A DNA stretch of 64,000 nucleotides from Pachyseris speciosa (GCA_016490735.1 JAEMWC010000667.1:405001-469000), one strand, 5' to 3'. Counted from the first letter of the stretch, positions 25,112 to 36,840 are shown. Program-made: numbers and translations. Notes: generated by a model not told the origin, from the letters alone.

Positions 25112-26400
25112 CCATGCCAAAACACGCTCGTTTTGAGATAACGACAAGCGATTTCCTAACTTGCTGGTTGTGAGATCTCACGTAAAAGAATTGAAAGTCC
25201 ATAGGTGGCCAAAAGACTCAAATTTAGCTGAATTGTGGAGGAAACAAGTCGCGAAAGGACGAAGTGATAACTTCAATCCCGAACCTGGATCGGAGAGCAC
25301 ATTTGTCAGTTCAAATCACTTTCCTGAGGGCAAGAAAACTCGCCACAATCTAAGTACGGACTATCCTTCGGTTTTCTTAAGATTAAGCGACTTCCTCAAC
25401 AAGCCATCGCCAAAAAAACGCAAAGTTAGTGAACGTTTAGCTGGCGAAGAAAACAAAGACGAAGTAACAACTGCGGAGGGGACTGTGGAGCCGGCTGACA
25501 GTGAAGATAAGAAGATGACCTAGACGATCTAGATCACAGTGATTTACATTTAAGAGTCCCAATGCGATTTGAGCAAATTTCAAGGGAAGCAGATGTGAAA
25601 ACATTCACAGGCCTACCTTCAACAAAGTACTTCAAATGTATTTTTGATCACCTCCTCCCCAAAGCCCAGCATATGCAGTACTGGAGAGGTCCAAAACAGA
25701 CAGCAAGAGAAGCACCTCAAGACCATTGTGACCCTGGCATAGTTTTGCCAAAATGTGGCCCAGGACCTGGACAAAAGCTAGACTTAGAACAAGAATTCCT
25801 TTTGACAATGATGAAGTTGAAATTGGGTCTCATTAACGAAGATCTCGCATTCAGATTTATGGTTTCTTCAACTACTGTCAGCAGTGTATTTATTGCATGG
25901 ATTAAATTGATGTCCAAAGAGCTGTGAATCTTAAACATCTGGCCAAGCAAACGACAAATAAAAACACTTTGCCAACTTGTTTCAAGAAACTATACCTAAA
26001 AGTGAGATGCATAATAGATTGTTGTGAGTGTTTTACAGACACCCCTAGTGGTTTTGAACCTTGCTGCTACACTGTGGAGTGAGTACAAGCATCATTACAC
26101 ATGTAAAGTACTAGTAGCCATCACTCCAACAGGGGCAATTTCCTATGTTTCCCAAAGCTATGGGGGGAGGGCATCAGATGCCTTTATTGTCAGAGACTGT
26201 GGTTTTCTTAACATCATAGAGCCATATGATAAAGTAATGGCAGACAGGGATTCAAGATAAAAGAAGACCTAATGATGTCAATGGCTACATTATGTATCCC
26301 ACCTAGCTGTGCTGCCTCTATGCAAATGTTACCCTCAGATGTCAGAAAGACATCAAATATTGCAAATGTTAGAATATATAGAAGTTCTCATGTTAACGAC
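25112..26400 (+). pseudogene. Decayed THAP-DDE transposase, ISL2EU-like DNA transposon
   Basis: Pieces in two frames read as a THAP-domain transposase. An ATG at 25112 gives MPKH. The piece at 25161-25523 has the tail of a THAP zinc finger (HRWPKDSNLAELWRKQ, then VSSNHF with the usual Cys changed), followed by a basic, nuclear-type stretch. The piece at 25562-25927 matches the helical region before the catalytic domain. The part after about 25990 has IIDC near the first catalytic Asp, then SEYKHHYTCKVLVAITPTGA and VMADR near the second Asp, followed by a frameshift and the PPSCAAS and DVRKTSNIANVRI words. At least three frame breaks and a mutated Cys show it is dead. The C-terminal Glu region is cut at about 26390. 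No TIR identified. Confidence 0.75.
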
Positions 26401-26606
26401 ATGCAATAATGAGAAAATATTTTCTAACAGAAACTCAATCCATATGGCCAGGGAAGCTTTTTTTAAATTTCAAAAGGCAGGGTTAAGTTTATCATTTTAT
26501 ATATTTTTTTCTAGTATTTTATTTTACGCTGTCAATCATTTTAGTTTTACGTGTTTCCGATATATGACTACATAAACACCCCTTCCAATGTGAATTCTCA
26601 TTGTAC

Positions 26607-26640
26607 CTGAAGAAGACTGGTTTGGCCAGCCGAAATATAG
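26607..26640 (+). repeat. CTGAAGA-stem-GAAA hairpin motif
   Basis: CTGAAGA, one A, a six-pair stem with one mismatch (GACTGG/CCAGCC) around TTTGG, then GAAATATAG. This is the same layout as the motif in the Penelope-like element at 38.0-39.0 kb. It lies just after the transposase relic and is probably a fragment of another repeat. Confidence 0.5.
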
Positions 26641-27654
26641 TACACAAAACGTAAAGCCATTCTACGTTGTATCAGCCCTTGCTTTTATACTCTTTGTTGA
26701 TTTTATTACGCCGATCAGATCACCAGTTTGATCCAACGTATACCAGCAGGATTATTGTCCACGGTTGCTTGCTTGGACATTTGATATAGCCCCTTTAAGC
26801 CCTCCTCTCTAATAACCTTCGGCCCCTCTTATTCAGTTCTCCTTTCTTACGTCCTTTCTTACCTCTTAATCACGAATCAAACACTACGTGTGCACTGATC
26901 AGAGTATACTTTATCTACGTACTGGAATTTCGTAACACACTAGTTTCCTGTTGATCCTCGTTTCCATGATCTCCGTCCAACTTTATGTGCTTCAACTTTT
27001 CCATTTTGCCTTCTATAGTTCCTTTCTGCAGAACCGATGCTCCTCTTTCCTTGCTGCCGGTACTGTGTTTTCCTGAATCAAATAAGCCCCCCTCTCTTTA
27101 TTAAGCCCCCCTCATTGTATTAAGCTCCCTCCACCCCAATTCCTGTTTGAAATAGGCAAGTCCCCGCGGGGATTAATAGACGACTTATGGTAAAAATATC
27201 ACATCAGGCCTATACGGAATAATCATTTCAACACATGGAAAACCTTCGCAGTCTTGCGATCGACCTTCAACTTAAGCAGTTGACAAAACGCATGAAAACA
27301 AATCATGCAGGTACGCGAATTCGAATTAATCCATGATTTCTGGGAAACCGGGAAAGAGGTCTAGTAATTGAGCTAACAAGTCGACTGAGACCTGCTGTCT
27401 GATCAATTTTCGCCTCGAAGTACGCGACGGTGAAGCAAACCAGCAAATTTCGAATCACTTTAATTTGAAGCAAAATTTATTGTCTATACTCATTAACAAC
27501 TTTCGCTAAAGCTGCTTTGAATACAATGAATCGGTCCAGTCTCTTTAAGAGCAACTCAGTTTAAAAGAAACACGCTCCTCACGTTCCATTTTGATTAAGG
27601 AAAATTGCCCTATTCCTTAACAGAAAATTCTGCCCGGTTTTTCCGTCCAAATGG
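26641..27654. other. C/T-rich dispersed repeat remnants
   Basis: At 26780-27150 'aagccccc' and 'taagc(c/t)ccc' words recur many times on the plus strand, like the sequence at the window's left edge. No coding evidence. Confidence 0.35.
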
Positions 27655-27740
27655 AAAGTGTTCTCTTAACGGTGCTCAATTTACATTATCAAATCCGTTG
27701 ATAAACCAAATTTACCTTTTTGGTAGCAAACTTTTTTTAC
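27655..27740. mobile_element. Truncated relative of the 5.3 kb foldback element
   Basis: Shares the outer-arm order of the element at 5333-5556: 'caatttac', 'ttatcaa.tccgttgataaa' and 'ccaaattt'. The rest of the element is missing. Confidence 0.45.
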
Positions 27741-27924
27741 CACAAACTGTGAGCGAAGAGAAAAACACTATAAAATGTATCTCCACAAGACTCGGCCGAA
27801 GTTCGCCGAAACGCTGAGTTCAAACACTTGCCGGCAAGAAAACACTTTTGGGAATCGGATCATTTTTGCTGACCATTGGAGATTGGAGAACGTGAGCCAA
27901 TTTTACCAAAGGCTTATCCTATGT

Positions 27925-28249
27925 TAGCCTCCTTCGCAGACAAATTTGGCCTCGTCACGCGTTCCTTCCCCACGAGCGTCTGCTGAACTGAACTACCACT
28001 TCCGTTCGCAGCGGTTAGCCAATCATAGTTCGTTTTCCAATTTATGGAAAGTAGGACTTCGACCCCGGGATTATTTTCACAGACGATGCACGTGAATCGG
28101 GTGTGGATTTCCATTCTTACGCAGCTCGTTATTGGTTTCTTCAAAACAAAGGCTAACCGCCGGCGAACGGAAGTGGTAGTTCAGTTCAGCAGACGTTCGT
28201 GAGGAAGGAACGCGTGACGAGCCCAAAGACGTCTACGAAGGAGGCTAAT
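27925..28249. mobile_element. MITE with TIRs of about 95 bases
   Basis: Arms at 27926-28020 and 28155-28248 are near reverse complements (agcctccttcg..agac outward, and the gcagcagac/ctgaactaccacttcc part inside). A TA flanks both sides, which fits a TA target duplication. The middle 130 bases carry no gene. Confidence 0.65.
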
Positions 28250-28764
28250 CCCATGTAGATAATATCTCGGTACGACATTCCTGATGTAGACACATGGGTA
28301 GTGGTGGTGACGGCTGTGAGAGAGGGGGGTGGGGGAGGTCAACCTAAAACGTTCGCCGGTTTCCGAAACGCTATGACATGCATCTGCTTAATACGAGGTA
28401 GTATCCTGCGGATAATTAGAAAATAAAACCGTTTCGGCGGCTGGTATCTCGAACAATAATGTCCGCGGCTAATAGATTGCCTCAAAGCAACTGTGAAATT
28501 TTGACGACAATCTCTGATCAGCCAAGTAAATTATCATCCGATCTACCAGCAGGCCAGAAAGGGGTTTATTTATTTCATAACCCTCCGATTAATTTTCATA
28601 TCGCGTATACAAACTTGAAAGTTGAAAATGTTTTTAAAAAATGGTGATCTGACGACAATTGCGAATGACATGAACAACTGCATTGACTGGTTGAGTTTAT
28701 TTTATTTAGACTGTGATTGGATTCCTCCATTTGAAATTGAAGAAGCTTTAAAAAGACTAGCTTG
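28250..28764. other. No firm feature
   Basis: Short open frames at 28459-28647 and 28622-28843 (plus) have no family motif. The second runs into the palindrome arm. Confidence 0.3.
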
Positions 28765-29935
28765 TCTTTGTTTTTGTTACCCAAAAACCGGAGGACAAAA
28801 GGCCGCGATAAACAAATATTCCTGCCCTCCATGTCATTCATAAATTATCCAGTTAACCGTTTTTCTATACTGTTCCGTTCTCACCCTCGTCATTATTCTT
28901 TTTTCACATTCAGATTATTTAACAGGTTTTCCGAGGGATGTCGCAAAAATTGTTAACTAATAACTACTTTTGTTGAAAACAATTGTTTACAGTGCCAATT
29001 TCAATAAAAAGAGAAATTATTATATCACACTGGAATGCACAAAACATGAAGATTTCGAATACAATATATTTTCAAATTAAGCGGTTTTCGCGCTTTAAAA
29101 AAATATTCCTTCTGAGACGAAGGTTTAAGTTCAGATCCTGGCAAGAAAGAAGGAGAATGCTACTCGATCAGCAAGGGTACCGGAGAATCCATCAATTCAT
29201 CTTCTGTGGTTATGCATGGCAGACTATGATAAGTACTTCTCGGAATCAAGTTTTCCTGGTTGGTACTTTACTATGCTCATCGCGGACTAACGGTTTTGGA
29301 TTCCTTTGACGCTTTCGGTTACGATTACTTTTGAGTATCCCTTCTTCCAAGCCATTCAACAAGGTACGGCACAGAATTGACGCTCCATGGCTGAATCCAG
29401 AAAGGACGTTTTAACGCCAAAATCAGTTGTATAATATAATTACGCGATTCATGCGTATTTGTAAGTTTTCCAGTTTGAAGTGTTAGCAAGCAGCACTGAA
29501 CCGCGCCGTGAACCGGGTGTGTTTCTGATATTTCTGCCTGAAGACAACATGTACCATTCCTCTTCTGAAATGCTGGATGGCTTTCCACACAATAAAACAC
29601 AGTGGAAACATGCAGCCCTTGGGCTGCCTCAGGTCTCTTTATCTGTCTACAGGAATCGCGGACAAGTCTGCCAAGAGCGTGATGTACACAAGCAGGTTTT
29701 CCTTTGAAATTTTCTTAAAAAGTCTTTTTGCCGTGCGTTGTTACTCATTTGACAATTTTGCCTGTGATTTTAATTTGACCTTCACGTTAAAAACGAGCAG
29801 AATCTATTATCGATTACTGTCTTGAGTTACAAAAGACAATGAAAGCACAAAAAACGTACCTAGCCTAAGTTAGCGAAAGACAATAAAAATATTTTTTCAA
29901 GAAACGTCACTACTGAATTCTGGTATGCAAGCAGC
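28765..29935 (+). repeat. Left arm of a 6.6-kb palindrome
   Basis: This arm is the reverse complement of 34196-35390. The inner part (about 29150-29830) is nearly identical by eye: an 82-codon frame occurs in both arms with a single residue changed. The outer part (28780-29080) is clearly diverged, with many substitutions and small indels. Neither arm has a recognisable protein domain, and its open frames occur in both orientations. It could be the long terminal inverted repeat of a foldback-type element or an inverted segmental duplication. The outer limit is approximate. Confidence 0.75.
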
Positions 29936-30245
29936 ATGAAAATGAGTTATGGCCCATGGTGACCAATATTCACCAACATTAACCGATGGTGACCAATGTT
30001 GGCCAATATAGAACACAAAAGGCCAATGTTGGCCTATATTGGTTAGTATGGACCACTGTTGGTAAATATTGCTAACCATATACAAATATTCGCCAACAAT
30101 GGTCAACATGGACTAAGTTGGCCAATATTGGTAAAAAACGAACAATGTTGGCCAATATTGGTCAGTATGGATCGACATTAGACAATGGTGACCAATGTTG
30201 ACCAGCATTAGCCAATGGTGACAAACTTTGACTTATATTGGTAAG
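29936..30245. repeat. CCAAT/ATTGG satellite, short left block
   Basis: Repeats of 'ggccaatattgg', 'accaatgttgg' and 'gtcaacatgg' with roughly 10-base spacing. Its first 170 bases match, in reverse complement, the last 200 bases of the right block, including the unique 'agaacacaaaagg' word, so the palindrome continues into the satellite. Confidence 0.8.
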
Positions 30246-32222
30246 TGCAATGCAAATGCGTTAACAGGCTAATTGCAGACTCAAGGATGAAGTTTTACGC
30301 TGACACCATTAAGGACAATAGTTCTAATCCGCGGGTATTGTTCTCAACGTTTGTAAAACTGTTACATCTCAAGGCAACACCAAAACTACCATCGCATGAA
30401 AACGCCATTGATCTCGCGAACACCTTTGCTGAGTTTTTTGAGAATAAGGTTCGGTCTCTCAGGGATAACATGTTAGAAGTTACCGACTTGCCTCAAGCTT
30501 CGACCTGTCATGTTCCTACGGAATTGCTTGAATTGTCTCCGACTAATGTTACAGAATTGTCTTCTCTTTTACGTACTACGGCTGGGAAATCCTGTATCTT
30601 AGATCCAGTACCTGGTGCTCTGCTGAAGGATTGTTACGATGTCTTGTTGCCTGTTATTGTGCGTATTGTGAACTTATCGCTTGATAATGCGACCGTTCCT
30701 ACGAAACTCAAGGAAGCCGCTCTTACCCCCATAATCAAGAAAGAGGCCCTTGATCATGAACTCTATCCAAGTTACAGGCCTATTTCCAATCTCCGATTTG
30801 TATCCAAGGCAATAGAAAAAGTGGTTGCTGCTCGTTTGAATGAGCATCTCAATAATGGTGACCTTATGGAGCTATTTCAATCTGCTTATAGGGCCGGTCA
30901 TAGCACTGAGACCGCACTGACCCGTGTTCACAATGATGTTCTCCGAGCTATTGATGATGGTCAGTGTGTTATACTTATACTCTTGGACCTTTCTGCCGCG
31001 TTCGATACTGTTGACCATTCCATTTTGTTGAATAGACTTGATCATTGCTTTGGAATCCGAGGCAAGGCTCTCACTTGGTTTCAATCCTATCTTCTAAATA
31101 GGAGCCAATTTGTTTATGTTGAGAACGAACGTTCCTCGAGCCGTTGTCTGAAATATGGCGTCCCACAGGGTTCTGTTTTAGGGCCCATGCTATATTCCAT
31201 ATACACTGCCCCGCTTGCTAATGTAATCAAACAGCACAACATGTCTTATCATTTCTATGCGGACGACACGCAAATTTATTTAAGCTTCTGTCAATCAGCT
31301 GCAGGGGAACCAGAGCATTCCACATCTCGAGTTGAACTGTGTATTAAAGACGTTGAACAATGGATGATGATAAACAAGTTGAAATTGAATGGTGATAAAA
31401 CTGAACTGTTAGTCCTTAATGCTCGCCATCGGCCGACCCCCACACTCAATTCTATATATGCCGGATCTGATTATATCACTGCATCGACCTCTGCAAGAAA
31501 TATCGGCGTCTGGTTTGACAATCTGGTATCTATGGATAAACAGATCGCTTCCATTTGCAAATCTGCGTTCTACCATCTAAATAACATAGCCAAAATTAGG
31601 AAATTTATATCTTTTAAGCACTGCGAGACCCTTATTCACGCATTTATCACTTCAAAGCTTGATTATTGTAATTCCGTTTTATCCGGTCTTTCCAAGAATC
31701 AAACTCAGAGACTACAGTTTGTTCAGAACAGTGCGGCGCGCCTCCTCATGGGGACCAACAAGTATGATAACATAACACCCATATTGAGACAGCTACACTG
31801 GCTGCCTGTGACCGAGAGAATTGATTATAAAATCTTACTTCTAACATTCAAATCACTACATGGTATGGCACCTGAATATCTTTCTGAACTGTTATCTGTT
31901 TACAAACCTGGAAGATCATTACGCTCCTCGGGTAAATCTCTCCTTGTAACACCGAAATTTAATCTTAAATCATACGGGCAAAGGCCTTTTCTTGTGCTGC
32001 CCCTGCACTGTGGAACAGTCTTCCAGACGATATAAGATCTTGTAATTCACTGACTGTTTTCAAATCTAAGTTGAAGACATTTCTTTTTAAGCGTTACTTT
32101 ATTTCATAGTTTTAGTCTTTAATTGATTAGCTTTAATGATTATCTTTTTTATTATTTTAATTGTGAATATTGTAAAGCGCTGTTGAATTTCTAGAAACAG
32201 CGCTATATAAGCCTATATATAT
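30246..32222 (+). mobile_element. 5'-truncated CR1/L2-like non-LTR retrotransposon
   Basis: A 596-codon frame (30245-32035) encodes the C-terminal half of an ORF2-type protein: reverse transcriptase with LLDLSAAFDTVDH (about residue 246), GVPQGSVLGP (about 305) and FYADDTQ (about 337), then the post-RT region RLQFVQNSAARL and LHWLPVTERIDYKI usual for the CR1 group. A one-base loss near 31985 shifts the last 40 codons; the expected AAPALWNSLP continues in another frame to a TAG near 32109. The 3' end has a short hairpin (agcgctgtt...aacagcgct) and 'tatataag'. The endonuclease region is missing, so the copy is 5'-truncated. It sits within the satellite; TAAGT on both sides may be the target duplication. 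Confidence 0.8.
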
Positions 32223-34195
32223 TAAGTATGGACCAACATTGGCCAATGATGACCAATGTTGGCCAATATTGTAAGCATGAACCAATATTGGACAACCTTG
32301 GCCCTTGGTAACCAATATTGGCCAACACTGGTCATCATTGGCCAATGTTGGCCAATATTGGTCACAATGGGCTAATGTTGGCCAATATTGGGCAGCATGG
32401 ACCAACATTGGCCGATATTGCTCAGCATCGAGAATTGTTGGCCAATATAGGTCATCATCGGCCAATGTTGGCCAATATTGGTCACCATGGACCAATGATT
32501 GCCAATATTGGTTTTTATCCGGCGATGTTGGCCAATGGTGATTAATATTGGACAGCATTAGCCAATGGTAAACAATGTTGGCCAATATTGGTCAGCATAA
32601 ACCAATATTGGAAAACATCGGCCCATAATAACCAATGTTGGCCAACATTGGTCATCATCTGCTAATGTTGGCCAATATTAGTCACCATGAGCCAATGCTG
32701 GCCAAAATTGGGCAGCATGGACAAATATTGGCCAATATTGGGCAGCATCGACGAATGTTGGCCATTATTGTTCAGCATGGACAAATAATGGCCAGTATTG
32801 GCCATCATCGGCCAAATATTGGTCAGTATGGACCAATGTTGGAGAGTATTGTTGAACATTAGCCAATGTTGGCCACTATTGTTAAATGTGGACGACATCG
32901 GACAATATTGGCGATGGTGAACAATATTCGCAACATTAGCCGAAGGTAAAAAATGTTGGACAATATTGGCCATCATTGGTCACCATTAGCTAATAGTGGC
33001 CAATAGTGGTACTAATGGCCAATGTTGTCCAATGTCGATCCATACTGACCAATATTGGCCAAAATTGGCCTATGGTGGCCAATACTGGGCAACATTGGAC
33101 GATGGTGACCAATACTGCCCGACATTGGCCAACATTGGTCGATGCTGCTCAATATTGCCTAATATTTTTCCATGCTGTCCAATATTCGCCAGATATGCCC
33201 ATGGTGACTAATATTGGCAAACATTAACCGATGACGACCAATGTTGGCCAGTATTGGTTATTATGGACCGATGTTGTCTGATATTGGTTCATGCTGGCCT
33301 ATGGTGGCCAATACTGGGCAACATTGGACGATGGTGACCAATACTGCCCGACATTGGCCAACATTGGTCGATGCTGCTCAATATTGCCTAATATTTTTCC
33401 ATGCTGTCCAATATTCGCCAGATATGCCCATGGTGACTAATATTGGCAAACATTAACCGATGACGACCAATGTTGGCCAGTATTGGTTATTATGGACCGA
33501 TGTTGTCTGATATTGGTTCATGCTGACCAATAATTGCAAAATTCTTCACCATTGGCCAATCCTGTCCAATATTAGTCGCCATTGTCCAACATTGCTACAT
33601 GGTGACCATTATTGACCAAGAAAGTCCATGCTGACCAATATAGGCCAACATTGGTTTATGGCGACCAATATTGGCGATCATTGGTCCATGGTGGCCAACA
33701 TTGGCCGATGGTGACCAATATTAGCCAATATTGACCAATATTGGCCAACATTAGTCTATGCTGACCAAATTTTGGCCAACAATTCTCGATGCTGACCATT
33801 ATCGGCCAATGTTGTGCCATTAGCCTATGGTGACCAATGTTGGCCAATATTGGTGACCATGGGCCAAGATTGTCTAATATTGGTTCATGCTGACCAATAT
33901 TGGGCAACATTGGTGACCAGTTGCTTATGTCGTTCCATACTGACCAATATTGGCCAACATAGTTCCTTCCTGACCAATATTGGCCAACATAGCCCATGGT
34001 GAGCAATGTTGGCCAATATTGGTACATGGTTATAAATATTTACCAACAATGGTCCATACTAACCAATATAGGCCAACATTGGCCTTTTGTGTTCTATATT
34101 GGCCAGCATTGGTCCATGCTGACCAATATTGGCCAACATTGGTCACCATCGGCTAATGTTGACGAATTTGGTCACCATGGGTCATAACTCATTTT
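32223..34195. repeat. CCAAT/ATTGG satellite, main block
   Basis: About 2 kb built on a 30-base unit of three ten-base parts (such as GACCAATATT, GGCCAACATT, GGTCCATGCT). Units are self-complementary (TTGGCCAA, CCAATATTGG), so every strand can fold on itself. The array holds well over a hundred CCAAT or ATTGG words. Repeating open frames on both strands (peptides such as NIGQHWPML or DQYWPTLV) follow from a unit length divisible by three and are not genes. Confidence 0.85.
33067..33524. repeat. Exact tandem duplication, 229 bases x 2
   Basis: 33067-33295 and 33296-33524 are identical by eye over all 229 bases, in a satellite whose other units differ at many sites. This means a very recent duplication or an assembly artefact. 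Confidence 0.8.
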
Positions 34196-35390
34196 CATGC
34201 TGCTTGCGTAACGCATACCAGTATATACAAATTAGTGACTCTACCCGTACGACTCCCAAAGACGTTCTTGAAAAAATATTTTCAGTCTTTCGCTCACTCA
34301 GGCTGGTTTGTTTGTTCTTTCATTGTGTTTTGTAGCTCATGATAGTAATCGATAATACATTCTGCTCGTTTTTAACGTGAAGGTCAAATTAAAATCACAG
34401 GCAAAATTGTCAAATGAGTAACAACGCACGGCAAAAAGACTTTTTAAGAAAATTTCAAAGGAAAACCTGCTTGTGTACATCACGCTCTTGGCAGACTTGT
34501 CCGCGATTCCTGTAGACAGATAAAGAGACCTGAGGCAGCCCAAGGGCTGCATGTTTCCACTGTGTTTTATTGTGTGGAAAGCCATCCAGTATTTCAGAAG
34601 GGGAATGGTACATGTTGTCTTCAGGCAGAAATATCAGAAACACACCCGGTTCACGGCGCGGTTCAGTGCTGCTTGCTAACACTTAAAACTGGAAAACTTA
34701 CAAATACGCATGAATCGCGTAATTATATTATACAACTGATTTTGGCGTTAAAACGTCCTTTCTTGATTCAACCATGGAGCGTCAATTCTGTACCGTACCT
34801 TGTTGAATGCCATTCAACAAGAAGAAGGGATACTCAAAAGTAATCGTAACCGAAAGCGTCAAAGGAATCCAAAACCGTTAGTCCGCGATGAGCATAGTAA
34901 AGTACCAACCAGGAAAACTTGATTCCGAGAAGTACTTATCATAGTCGGCTATGCTGAACCACAGAAGATGAATTGATGGATTCTCCGGTACCCTTGCTGA
35001 TCGAGTAGCATTCTCCTTCTTTCTTGCCAGGATCTGAACTTAAACCGTCGTCTCAGAATGAATATTTTTTTAAAGCGCGAAAGCCGCTCAATTTGAATTT
35101 ATATTATGTTCGAGATCTTCATTTTTCGTGCATTCCGGTGCGATAAAATAATTTGTCTTTTTATTGAAATATTTATTTGGCATAACTGATGGACAATGGC
35201 TATGATCAAAAGTATTGATCAATTTGTAATTCTGCGACATCGCTCGGAAAACTTGTGAAATAATGTGAATGTAATGCGAATTAAAAGAAAAGAATAATGA
35301 CGAGGGTGACAACTGAACATTTAAATAAGAAATTGCTTACATAATTTATTGACATAGATTGGAGAAGACAAATGTTTGTTTGACGCGACC
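34196..35390 (-). repeat. Right arm of the 6.6-kb palindrome
   Basis: Reverse complement of 28765-29935. Word matches include 'gcagcatgaaaatgagttat' (inner edge), 'agcggctttcgcgctttaaa', 'tttccgagcgatgtcgc' and 'caccctcgtcattattcttt' (outer part). Similarity fades at about 35390-35450. No recognised gene. Confidence 0.75.
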
Positions 35391-36202
35391 TTTTTCCCGC
35401 GAAGTTTTCCTAATGATTTTAAATGCATGCTTTTCCCCAGTCTCCAGAGCTGCACGGTTTGAAGAATTGTCTCGGCATAAATTGTTAGAAATTTAGTATT
35501 TCCGCCAGACTCTTTGAAGGGTGATGTCGGTTTGACGACATTTCATAACAAGGAAGTAACTTATCACTTTCGTAGTGTTTGATGAATGCTTGCTTCATAA
35601 GCTATATAAGTGTGGTTGGTTTTATTTTGGAATAATTTTGCAATGAGGTTTGCGCAGCTAGGGTTTTAGTTTAGGACAAGGAGGAGGGGAATTAGGCTGC
35701 GGCGGAGAAGTTTAGTTTCTGTTTATTCTTTTCTGCACTATTTACAAACATTTCTACATTAAAGTCGTGGTGGCGGGGGATGGGGGTTGGGTCTCGGGTA
35801 TTAAGCTACGCGAGGAAGGATGTCAAAACTGTTTCTGTTCCGGCAAAAGATGTCTGTTTTAATGAGTAATTTAGCTTGATTGTTATTCTGCGGGGCTGTT
35901 TATAACGCTCTGTCCGGTGGTTCTAATTTTTAAGTACTGAGAGGTCTAAGTTAACACAAATAGCATTAATTAGTTGGTACTGTTACGAGTTTAAACATGT
36001 AGAATGCATCAACATATGTTCTGTGGGGAGCAGGCACGAGCCTCATACGAACGTGAGACCCGCGCGTGTAATGGATTTTCCATTTCAAATGGCGTCCAAA
36101 TTTTTATATTCTCTTTTTGGTACATCTCCGCGGTGACAGCATTTCTGGATTTATATTACCACAATAAAGTTTTAGTGGAAGCGCATTGATCGCATGAACG
36201 AT
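35391..36202. other. No recognisable feature
   Basis: A 61-codon frame at 36004-36189 lacks support. No repeat structure seen. Confidence 0.3.
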
Positions 36203-36382
36203 GGCCTGTTCCAAGGGTTCAGATTGTGGGGAGCGGTGAAGGTCGCCGCGAGAATGAAAGATGTTAACGTTGCGAGCGAGCGGGAAAAACGAGGAGAGAC
36301 TGGTCTCTGCTCGTTTTTTCCAGCTCGCTCGCATCATCCTTCATTCTCGCGACAACGTTCACCGAACGCCTGGAACAGGCTA
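36203..36382. mobile_element. MITE with 10-base target duplication (Mutator-like)
   Basis: The 180-base element has inverted arms of about 85 bases (ggcctgttcca... and ...tggaacaggct; 'cgcgagaatgaa' and 'gcgagcgag' also mirrored). It is flanked by the exact direct repeat CATGAACGAT (36193-36202 and 36383-36392). A 9-10 base duplication is characteristic of Mutator-like elements. No coding capacity. Confidence 0.75.
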
Positions 36383-36740
36383 CATGAACGATAAAAAGGC
36401 GCCAGAACTGCGTCGTGTCGCAACGTACAGTTGGATGAATGAGAGTAGCCTAGCGTTGAAAGCGACGGAAGGGACGAAGACGAAAAGTTAGCTGACACTT
36501 TACTACAGAAGTGTTTCTGTTGTGTTGTAAAGAAACGATTCAAATGAATCCTAAACAACACAAGGAAGTATTTAGTACAATGGACTGTCGAAAAAAGTTC
36601 AACTTTAGACCTAACTAGCTGCAAAGTCAGAATTTATTTGTTGGCGCCCTGCACGCTAAAACTTCCTTTTTTCTTGTGCTGAAGAGGCTAAGAAGTAAAC
36701 ATCTATAGGCGAACTGCACGGACTTTATAATGGGAAAGGG
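36383..36740. other. No recognisable feature
   Basis: Short frames on both strands, without motifs. Confidence 0.3.
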
Positions 36741-36775
36741 CAACAGAAAACAACAACAACAACGACAACAACAAC

Positions 36776-36822
<47 letters not shown>

Positions 36823-36840
36823 CAGACAGACAGACAGACA
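36741..36840. repeat. Compound microsatellite: CAA, AAT, CAGA
   Basis: (CAA)n, then (AAT)n of about 45 bases, then (CAGA)n. On the minus strand this follows the poly(A)-like signal of the reverse-transcriptase element at 36841-37931 and is probably its 3' tail. Confidence 0.7.

Noticed and set aside
32157..33456. Long open frames with peptides such as QYWPTLV and NIGQHWPM on both strands
   Set aside because: They arise because the satellite unit is 30 bases long and lacks stops in several frames. They occur in overlapping frames on both strands and follow the DNA repeat exactly.
28765..35390. A protein-coding gene in the palindrome arms
   Set aside because: Open frames occur on both strands of both arms and carry no domain; they are shared only because the arms are copies.
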